From NCBI RefSeq assembly GCF_024298885.1, contig NZ_CP101166.1, positions 2,227,149 to 2,291,148 of the forward strand: a DNA stretch of 64,000 nucleotides, read 5' to 3'. Position 1 is the first letter of the stretch; the number at the start of each line of letters is the position of its first letter. Source of the stretch: Haloglomus halophilum. Lineage in GTDB: Archaea; Halobacteriota; Halobacteria; Halobacteriales; Haloarculaceae. The notes beneath the pieces were generated by a model. It was not told the DNA's origin, did no database searches, and saw only the letters and a program-made list of their open reading frames with translations. The position numbers and the translations under genes were made by a program. Positions 58,233 to 64,000 of this stretch are shown here, in pieces.

Positions 58233-59773
58233 CCCGCCTCCGACGGCTCCTCGCGGCGGCCCGCTCGCGGCTCCGGCCCTCGGGGTCGGTCGGGGAACGC
58301 GCCGCCAACAGCGTCGTCTGGGCGTTCCTCGCGAACGGGCTGGGCCGCGGGCTCCAGCTCGCGAAACTGCTCGTCCTCGCGAACTTCCTCTCGCAGGCGG
58401 CCTTCGGGCTCGTCGGCGTCGCGCTCCTCCTGCTGGTCGGGGTCCGGCGGTTCTCGAACCTCGGTATCGACGAGGCGCTCATCCAGCATCCTGACGCCGA
58501 CGTGGACGACTATCTCGCCACCGCGTGGGTCGTGCGCGCGGTGCGGGGGCTGCTGACGGCCGGTCTCGTCTTCGCGGCCGCGCCGCTCGTCGCGGCGTTC
58601 TTCGTCGCCCCCGCCCGCCAGCCGCTCCTGACGGCGGTCGTCCGGGCGATGGCGCTCGTGCCGCTCCTCCGGGGCCTCCAGAACCCGGGGGCGGTCTACC
58701 TCCGCAAGGAACTGGCCTTCCACCGCGAGTTCGGCTACCGCGTCGGGACCGCGGCCGCCGACGTCAGCGTCGCTGTCGCCGCCGTCATCGCGCTGGGGTC
58801 GGTGTGGGCCCTCGTCTACGGGACGCTCGCGGGCGCGGCGACCCGGCTCGGCCTCTCGTATCTCGTCCACCCCTCGCGGCCGGGGCTGGGCTTCGACCGC
58901 GCGCGGGCCCGCGAGCTGCTGGGCTTTGGCAAGTGGGTGACCGGCTCGGGCATCGCCGCGTTCCTCACGACGGAGGGCGACGATGCCTTCGTCGGCTGGT
59001 TCCTCGGTGTCGGCGCGCTCGGCCTCTACCAGACGGCCTACCGCTTCTCGAACGCGCCGGCCACGGAGATATCGCAGGTCGTCTCCAGCGTGGTCTTTCC
59101 CACGTACGCGAAGCTCCAGGACGACGAGGACGCCCTCGAGTCGGCCTACCTCCGGACGGTCCAGCTGACGACGTTCCTCGCGTTCCCGGCCGCCGTTGGC
59201 ATCGCGGCCGTCGCGCCCGTCTTCGTCGACGCGTTCATCAACAACGAGCAGGGCTGGGACCTCGCGCTGCTGGCGGTGACGATGCAGGCGCTGGCGGCGT
59301 GGGGACTCCTCCGGGCCATCGGCGCGACGACCGGCCCGCTGTTCCGTGCCGTCGGTCGACCGGACTACGAGACGAAGATACAGCTCGCGAAACTCGCGGT
59401 CATCGCGGTCGCCATCTACCCGCTGACGGCCGCGTTCGGCCTGCTCGGAACCGCCGCCGCGGTCGTCGGGGCCTCGCTGTTCGTCGCCGAGCCCGTCGCA
59501 ACGGGGCTGGCTGTCCGGACTGCGGGTGCCGACTACCGCGCGTTCCTCGGCCTGCTCGCGTACCCTGCGCTCGGGAGCGCGGCGATGGGAGTCTGTGTGG
59601 TCGCGGTCGCGCGGAGCGTCCAGCTGTCCCCCCTTGTCGAGCTCCCCGTGCTCGTGACGGCCGGGCTGGTGACGTACGCGGGCGCGGTGCTGGTCCTCTC
59701 GCGGCTGGGGTACGACGTGCTGTCGAGTCTGCGGCAGGCAGCGACGGCGGCGACCGCTGACGCGACGGGATGA
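58229..59773 (+). CDS. Polysaccharide flippase (Wzx/MATE-like)
   Basis: 514 residues with 12-14 predicted helices. The N-terminal SVVWAFLANGLGRGLQLAKLLVLANFLSQAAFGLVGVALLLL and the later FGKWVTGSGIAAFLTTEGDDAFVGWFLGVGALGLYQTAYRF are typical of the oligosaccharide flippase family. It moves lipid-linked glycan units across the membrane for assembly outside. ATG 58229 overlaps the GT4 stop. It is the only flippase found in the window and so the likely exporter for the glycan made here. Confidence 0.88.
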   Translation: MTRLRRLLAAARSRLRPSGSVGERAANSVVWAFLANGLGRGLQLAKLLVLANFLSQAAFGLVGVALLLLVGVRRFSNLGIDEALIQHPDADVDDYLATAWVVRAVRGLLTAGLVFAAAPLVAAFFVAPARQPLLTAVVRAMALVPLLRGLQNPGAVYLRKELAFHREFGYRVGTAAADVSVAVAAVIALGSVWALVYGTLAGAATRLGLSYLVHPSRPGLGFDRARARELLGFGKWVTGSGIAAFLTTEGDDAFVGWFLGVGALGLYQTAYRFSNAPATEISQVVSSVVFPTYAKLQDDEDALESAYLRTVQLTTFLAFPAAVGIAAVAPVFVDAFINNEQGWDLALLAVTMQALAAWGLLRAIGATTGPLFRAVGRPDYETKIQLAKLAVIAVAIYPLTAAFGLLGTAAAVVGASLFVAEPVATGLAVRTAGADYRAFLGLLAYPALGSAAMGVCVVAVARSVQLSPLVELPVLVTAGLVTYAGAVLVLSRLGYDVLSSLRQAATAATADATG

Positions 59774-59788
59774 GCTGCCCCATGTCCG

Positions 59789-60079
59789 TCAGCCGCTCTC
59801 CGCCCCTGTCTCGCCGAGCGTCAGCGACGCCAGGACGAGCAACATCCCGACCGAGACCACGATGGCCTGGACGAGCGCCGCCGAGAACAGCGTCGTGTCG
59901 AAGACGAGGTAGATGAGGCCCTCGCAGATGGCGCCGACGCCGATGCAGACGAACCCGCCCGCGACGAACAGCATCGGCTGGCTCCCGCTCCGGCGGTAGC
60001 CGTGGTAGGCCAGTCCGGCGACGACCAGACTGAGCACGAGCGCGACCAGCTTCACCACGAGGAAGGATGGCTGGATCAC
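59789..60079 (-). CDS. DUF7521-type small membrane protein
   Basis: 96 residues, three hydrophobic helices (FLVVKLVALVLSLVVAGLAYHGYRRSGS ...). It starts with GTG overlapping the stop of the upstream ArsR-like gene (GTGA), the standard pairing for this haloarchaeal family. Function is unknown; the pairing suggests it may relay a membrane signal to, or be controlled by, the regulator. Confidence 0.75.
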   Translation of the reverse strand: MIQPSFLVVKLVALVLSLVVAGLAYHGYRRSGSQPMLFVAGGFVCIGVGAICEGLIYLVFDTTLFSAALVQAIVVSVGMLLVLASLTLGETGAESG

Positions 60080-60435
60080 GTGTTCTCACGGAGGTCACTC
60101 CAGAGCGACGTGAAGTTGTCCGCGAGGTCGTCGCTGACCTCGACGGCCACCGAGAGGTCTCCCTCGGACAGTTCGACGTGGAGTTCCTCCAGCGTCGTCA
60201 CGAAGCGGCGGCGGTGTGACCCGTCGTCGTCGACGGTCGACCGCTCCTCCAGCAGGCCGTGCTCCTGCAGCGTGGCGACGCGGCGGTAGACGGTCGCCAG
60301 CGAGACATCACAGCGCTCGCTCAGCGCCTTCGCCGTCTTCGGCTCCCCGTCCGCGGCGAGGAGGATCTGCCGCGCGTAGTCGTCGGCCAGGACGTCGAAG
60401 AGGGCGGCCGCGCCCGACGCCTCCTCGTGTGTCAT
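60076..60435 (-). CDS. ArsR-like winged-helix regulator
   Basis: 119 residues from ATG 60435 (an upstream start would add a Pro/Arg/His-rich leader). LFDVLADDYARQILLAADGEPKTAKALSERCDVSLATVYRRVATLQEHGLLEER is an ArsR/TrmB-type helix-turn-helix, and a beta wing (DGSHRRRFVTTLEEL) follows. No metal-binding Cys is present. Cotranslated with the small membrane protein downstream. The target is unknown. Confidence 0.82.
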   Translation of the reverse strand: MTHEEASGAAALFDVLADDYARQILLAADGEPKTAKALSERCDVSLATVYRRVATLQEHGLLEERSTVDDDGSHRRRFVTTLEELHVELSEGDLSVAVEVSDDLADNFTSLWSDLRENT

Positions 60436-60533
60436 GGCGGGGTGGTGATGGTCCACGGGCAAATGGCCGGTGATGTGCCCCGCCCGCGCTGGCCTCGGCG
60501 TCGGGTACCGTGCGGGCCTCGCTGTCGGGTCAC

Positions 60534-61079
60534 TCAGGCGCTCCCACCCGTCGGTGAGACGGAACACCGGCGCGGGTCGCCGACGCGGGCGAGGTAGACG
60601 CCGAGGAGCAGGAGGCCACCGAGGCGGAGGAGGTTCCCGTGGAACGGGAGCGTCGCCAGCGCCCCGGCGAAGCCGAGCAGCCCCAGCACGCCCGCCCCGC
60701 AGCTCGCACAGCCCGAGGCGAGGAGGCCCGGCAGGACGCTGGACGCCCCGCTCGCGCCGCTGGCGCTCCCGTACCGGACGCGGCCGAGCGCGGTCGTCAG
60801 CGCCACGCCCGTCGCCACGGCGTACGCCACGACGAGCGCCAGCCCGACCGTCCCGATGGTCGCGTACGTGTTCGCGGTGAGCGCCAGCACCGCGTCGTCG
60901 AGGTAGCCGACGCCGGCGGCGAGCATCTGCGCCGAGTACGACGGGAAGGTGCTCAACACGAGCAGGACGTACGTGCAGACGGCGATGCCCGCCGCGAGGA
61001 GCATCCGCGGGGTGGACGTGAGTGGGTAGCCCAGCGCCGCGAGGAACCCCTCGACGTGCCGCTCGACGCGCTCGTTCAC
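60534..61079 (-). CDS. Four-helix membrane protein with CASC motif
   Basis: 181 residues from GTG 61079, with about four helices. GLLASGCASCGAGVLGLLGF carries a CxxC pair in or near a helix, which suggests a thiol-redox partner. Its GTG overlaps the stop of the DsbA-like gene (GTGA), so the two are coupled, and it may re-oxidise or hold that enzyme. I do not assign it to VKOR or DsbB because their full motifs are not present. Confidence 0.68.
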   Translation of the reverse strand: MNERVERHVEGFLAALGYPLTSTPRMLLAAGIAVCTYVLLVLSTFPSYSAQMLAAGVGYLDDAVLALTANTYATIGTVGLALVVAYAVATGVALTTALGRVRYGSASGASGASSVLPGLLASGCASCGAGVLGLLGFAGALATLPFHGNLLRLGGLLLLGVYLARVGDPRRCSVSPTGGSA

Positions 61080-61909
61080 GCGTTCTTCACCCGCGTTATC
61101 GCCTCGTCGAACCGCTCGTACGGTTGTGCGCCCGTCACCTTGCCGGCTTTCCCGTTCCCGCGATTGTAGAGGACGAACGCCGGGGTCCCGCCGACGCCCA
61201 GTTCCTGGGCGGCGTACGTCCGGTCGGCCTTTATCGACGCCTCGATGTCGCTCCGGTGCTCGTCCATCTTCGCCTCGACGGCGGCTGCGTCGATGCCCTC
61301 GACGCCCCGCGTCAGTTCCAGGAGGTTCTCCTTCGAGGCCCACCCGGATCCCTTCTCGCCCTGCGCGTCGAACACGGCGCCGTGCCAGCGGCGGTAGCGG
61401 CCGGGCGTCGACTCCCGGACCTCCCGCCAGACGCAGCGGTCCATCACCGCCGCCGTCATCGACCCCTCGCTGAGGTAGGGGAACTGGATGAAGACGAGGC
61501 GGACCGTCCCCTCCCGGACCTGGTTCTCGACGAGTTTCGGGAACGCGCCGTGTTCGAACCGCTTGCAGAACGGGCACTGGTAGTCCGTCCAGTAGTAGAT
61601 GTCCACGGGCGCGTCCATCGAACCCATGATGGGATGGCCCGCGAGGTCGATGTCGAACCCCGCCGTCTCCGTGCTGTAGTGGAACCCCGTGTCCAGCGAG
61701 GCACCTGTGCCGTTGCCGTTCGAGTCGTTCGTGGCGTTCGCTCCGCCTGCCCCCCCGCCGCTCGACGACGCGGGGGTTCGCGGGACGGTCGCCTCGCTCG
61801 ACTCGGACTCGAGGTGCGGGGCGGCGTAGACGACGCCACCGCCCGCGAGGACCGTTCCGACGCTGCCGAGCAGGGCCCGTCGCGTGGTCAGGGTGTCCGG
61901 GACGTCCAT
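61076..61909 (-). CDS. Exported DsbA-like thioredoxin-fold protein
   Basis: 277 residues. A Tat-like signal (TTRRALLGSVGTVLAGGG), a Ser/Gly/Asn linker, then a thioredoxin-fold domain of the DsbA/2-oxidoreductase type with IYYWTDYQCPFCKRFE (Cys112, Cys115) and cis-Pro segment VGGTPAFVLY. It probably forms or rearranges disulfides in exported proteins. Paired with the CASC membrane protein. I chose ATG 61909; the reading frame stays open far upstream but the extension is basic and not family-like. Confidence 0.85.
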   Translation of the reverse strand: MDVPDTLTTRRALLGSVGTVLAGGGVVYAAPHLESESSEATVPRTPASSSGGGAGGANATNDSNGNGTGASLDTGFHYSTETAGFDIDLAGHPIMGSMDAPVDIYYWTDYQCPFCKRFEHGAFPKLVENQVREGTVRLVFIQFPYLSEGSMTAAVMDRCVWREVRESTPGRYRRWHGAVFDAQGEKGSGWASKENLLELTRGVEGIDAAAVEAKMDEHRSDIEASIKADRTYAAQELGVGGTPAFVLYNRGNGKAGKVTGAQPYERFDEAITRVKNA

Positions 61910-62119
61910 ACCACCGGGTCCGCCGCCTCGGATAAGTGCCGAACGCCGATTTGCTGGGTCTGCAAATTTGCGACCTGTCGTTCTGGAAAATTTATACACA
62001 GGGGACCGGTCGTCGGGGTCCGTCTCCTGCCGAGCTGTCATGCCAGGCGTCCTGTCGCCCTCGCCGGCCGGTCGGAGTCGGCCGAGCGTTTTTGCGCCAC
62101 CCTGCCGTCCCCTCCCGGC

Positions 62120-63103
62120 GTGAACGGGAGTGCTGCGCTCGTCGGGTACATTGCCGCCGCCTCCATCGTCCTCCTGTTCGTCCTCGGGGGACTCGCGACG
62201 CCGACGGACCACGACTGGCTCCGGAGCCGGACCGGTGTCTCCCGGGGCGTGGCGGGCGGTATCGTCGTGGTCCTGCTGGTGCTGGTCGGGGCACTGGGTG
62301 TCGTCGGGCGGTTCCCCCGGACGGAGGCCGGCCTCGAGGCCGCGTTCCTCCCCGGCGTGCTGGTCGGCGTCGGTCTGTTCGGGCTGGCCGTCGGCGTCGC
62401 CAACGGCCGCACCTGGGTTCGGTTCCGACGCCGGGGCGACACCCCCACCGGTGAGGTGGCACCCGGTCCCGTCGCGGTCACCGGTCGTATCGAACGCGCG
62501 GACCCGCCGACGGCGCCGTTCTTCGGCGGCCCGGCGGTCGCGTGGGAGTGGTCGGTCGAGGCGAAGAACCGCCACGGGACGAACGACGAGGGCCGCCGTG
62601 CGTGGAGCCGGGCCCGCACGGGGCAGGGCGGGGTCCCCTTCCGCCTGGACGACGGCAGCGGCCCCGTGGTCGTCGACCCGACGGCCGCCCGACTCGACGT
62701 CTCCGGGAAGACGACGGAGGAGCGGGCGCCCGACGACCCGCCGGGTCGTGCGGCCGCGGTCGCGGACCTCGATATGGGCGGGGAGCGGTTCCGGTTCAAC
62801 GAGCGGTCGCTCGCGCCCGGCGAGACGGTCACCGTGCTGGGGGTCGCGCGGGACGTGGAGACGAACGAGTACCGCTCCGACGCCGGCACCGGTGCGGCGG
62901 ACCGGCTCGCGTCCGACCGCGGTGCGGGGGTGGTGCTCGACGCGTCGGCCGACGAGCCGTTCGTGGTCAGCGACCGCTCGCGGGCGGGGACCCGCCGCCG
63001 GTACGCGACCCGCGCGTGGCTCGGCGGTGTCGTCGGTGCCGGGACGGTCGCGCTGGGCCTCCGCTGGCTGTTGCCGGTGTTCGAGGTCCCGGTGCCCGTG
63101 TGA
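62120..63103 (+). CDS. Membrane protein with GIDE-like domain
   Basis: 327 residues from GTG 62120. Two N-terminal helices (about 8-24 and 45-65), a third near 75-92, a soluble beta-rich region (about 110-295; TGRIERADPPTAPFFGGPAVAWEWSVE ... RFNERSLAPGETVTVLGVARD) resembling the E3-ligase-related GIDE domain of membrane proteins, and a C-terminal helix. Archaeal relatives have no known role. A RING-type end is not seen, so ubiquitin-ligase activity is not expected. Confidence 0.7.
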   Translation: MNGSAALVGYIAAASIVLLFVLGGLATPTDHDWLRSRTGVSRGVAGGIVVVLLVLVGALGVVGRFPRTEAGLEAAFLPGVLVGVGLFGLAVGVANGRTWVRFRRRGDTPTGEVAPGPVAVTGRIERADPPTAPFFGGPAVAWEWSVEAKNRHGTNDEGRRAWSRARTGQGGVPFRLDDGSGPVVVDPTAARLDVSGKTTEERAPDDPPGRAAAVADLDMGGERFRFNERSLAPGETVTVLGVARDVETNEYRSDAGTGAADRLASDRGAGVVLDASADEPFVVSDRSRAGTRRRYATRAWLGGVVGAGTVALGLRWLLPVFEVPVPV

Positions 63104-63209
63104 CCCGCTCGGCATCGCTCCGGGGGCCTCGCGACGGCTCCGGAGGTCTCGGTACCGGAAACGCCACCGTTTCGGGTCGAGCTACACCCTGGCCGCCGTC
63201 GACCCGACC

Positions 63210-63533
63210 CTACTCCCGCTCCCGGACGTGGTCGCTGGTCCGCGTCTCGATGTGGAGCTTGTCGGTCGTGCGGATCCACGCGATGTACTCCTGCAGCCGG
63301 TCGGCCTCGCGCAGGGCCGCGACGGTGTCGAACGACTCCCGTAGCTCCTCGTTCGTGAACAGCGCGTGGACCTGGTCGTGGCAGGGCCGACAGAGCGTCG
63401 CCGTCGGGCTCGTCTGCCGTTCCTCCGGGCGGAGGTGGTGGGTCTGCATCGCCCCCGGGTCACGGACCCCCTCGATGCGCCGGCGGCAGAGTTCGCAGGT
63501 CGGCACGGGTGGACGGACGGGTGCGACGAGCAA
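63210..63533 (-). CDS. HNH-type endonuclease-like protein
   Basis: 107 residues. CELCRRR ... MQTHHLRPEERQTS ... TLCRPCHDQVHALFTNEEL contains the two CxxC zinc pairs and the H-H/N-type active-site residues of small HNH proteins (YisB-like). HNH domains cut nucleic acids; many haloarchaeal single-domain versions have no known partner. No mobile-element features are next to it. The remainder is helical with no extra domain. Confidence 0.78.
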   Translation of the reverse strand: MLVAPVRPPVPTCELCRRRIEGVRDPGAMQTHHLRPEERQTSPTATLCRPCHDQVHALFTNEELRESFDTVAALREADRLQEYIAWIRTTDKLHIETRTSDHVRERE

Positions 63534-63843
63534 GAGTCACACGGCAGCCGAGTCGACGCGTCGCCCGTCGACACCACGACCTCCGGGATGGTCCTGATCT
63601 CCGGGACGTTCCCGACTTCCGGGCCGATAGCGCGAGCGGTACCTCCCCCGTCGGCGACGTGTCCGTAGAGTGCGATTATCCATCGTATAATGTGCATATG
63701 TGCCGCAATATATTCGTTGAGTCCTTGGTACATGCTATGTAATGTTAATTTCATGGGGGGAGTCGAGATGGTGACGGACTAATCTGTCGTGTGTTCTCGG
63801 TGGAAAGATACTTGTAGGAATACGAGAAACGCGGAATGACACC
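63534..63843. other. A/T-rich intergenic region
   Basis: About 310 bases between the HNH gene and the last lipoprotein gene. 63670-63830 is A/T-rich and likely holds divergent promoters; no gene is seen. Confidence 0.5.
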
Positions 63844-64000
63844 ATGCAGCGCCGCGAGTTCCTCCGCAGTGCGGCCGTCGTGGGTGGGGTCGCTGCTCTG
63901 GGCGGGTGTTCGTTCCTGAACAACGCTCCGCCGCCGCGACGCTCCAACGCCATCGCGTCCGTGGAGCCACAGGACGGCACACTCCGTATCGAGCCCGCCG
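63844..64000 (+). CDS. Tat-exported lipoprotein, N-terminal part (runs off right edge)
   Basis: 52 residues visible: Tat motif MQRREFLRSAAVVGG, lipobox ALGGC (Cys22), then a Pro/Arg-rich linker. The frame is open to the window end. An outward-facing lipoprotein is expected, of unknown function. Confidence 0.7.
   Translation, partial: MQRREFLRSAAVVGGVAALGGCSFLNNAPPPRRSNAIASVEPQDGTLRIEPA

Noticed and set aside
1..64000. tRNA, rRNA, insertion sequences and integrases
   Set aside because: I looked for these and saw no tRNA cloverleaf, rRNA-like stretch, transposase or recombinase motif; a covariance-model or profile search would settle it.

Overview
The window is a chromosome segment of a halophilic archaeon (class Halobacteria). 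Evidence for this is the high GC content, very acidic proteins, many Tat (twin-arginine) signal peptides, GTG starts with GTGA/ATGA gene overlaps, and several families confined to haloarchaea: HalX and HalOD1 domains and the DUF7344, DUF7511, DUF7521 and DUF7563 types. No rRNA, tRNA, insertion sequence, CRISPR array or replication origin was recognised. Family names are from recognition of sequence features, not from database searches.

Most of the window is a large, loosely organised locus for making, modifying, exporting and sensing a surface or extracellular polysaccharide. Left part (1-4.2 kb): two asparagine-synthase-like amidotransferases and a sulfatase. 4.8-9 kb: small regulators and a membrane-anchored winged-helix protein with outside calcium-type repeats. 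9-16.5 kb: GT-C membrane glycosyltransferase, arylsulfotransferase-like propeller, LssY-like membrane protein, substrate-binding lipoprotein with permuted lobes, PAP2 phosphatase. 17.6-20 kb: PAS histidine kinase and PadR regulator. 20.5-25.3 kb: type I phosphodiesterase and two paralogous secreted beta-helix proteins. 25.5-27.9 kb: a three-gene two-component module led by an HxlR-REC-HalX fusion. 28-36.7 kb: GT-C-like membrane protein, two polysaccharide-deacetylase-like secreted proteins, a large beta-helix/lectin-like protein, a GT4 glycosyltransferase. 37-39.4 kb: a low-GC zinc-ribbon gene, a membrane hydrolase and a DUF1616 protein.

The metabolic core lies at 39.5-51.4 kb: aminotransferase, Gfo/Idh/MocA oxidoreductase, hexapeptide acyltransferase and nucleotide-sugar dehydrogenase. 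Together they match the WbpE-B-D-A set that builds UDP-2,3-diacetamido-2,3-dideoxy-uronic acids. Three sugar-transferase genes follow, and glmS, which supplies glucosamine-6-phosphate, lies a little further on. 51.8-55.2 kb holds a secreted Asp/Asn-rich repeat protein, a lipoprotein and a subtilisin-like protease. 55.5-59.8 kb holds a GT-C enzyme, a GT4 enzyme and a Wzx-type flippase. The right end has an ArsR-like/DUF7521 pair, a DsbA-like thiol oxidoreductase with a membrane partner, a GIDE-like membrane protein, an HNH nuclease and the start of another Tat lipoprotein.

The most striking non-genic signal is a repeated dyad, TTA-N9-TAA, in front of many of these transcription units. At ten sites it ends 30-34 bases before a start codon. 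In several cases that codon opens a very short ORF ending on the start codon of the real gene. I infer a shared promoter class, probably a co-regulated surface-polysaccharide regulon, with leaderless transcripts and translationally coupled mini-ORFs. Two genes (41.8 and 47.8 kb) also have their 3' ends tandemly repeated across the stop codon.
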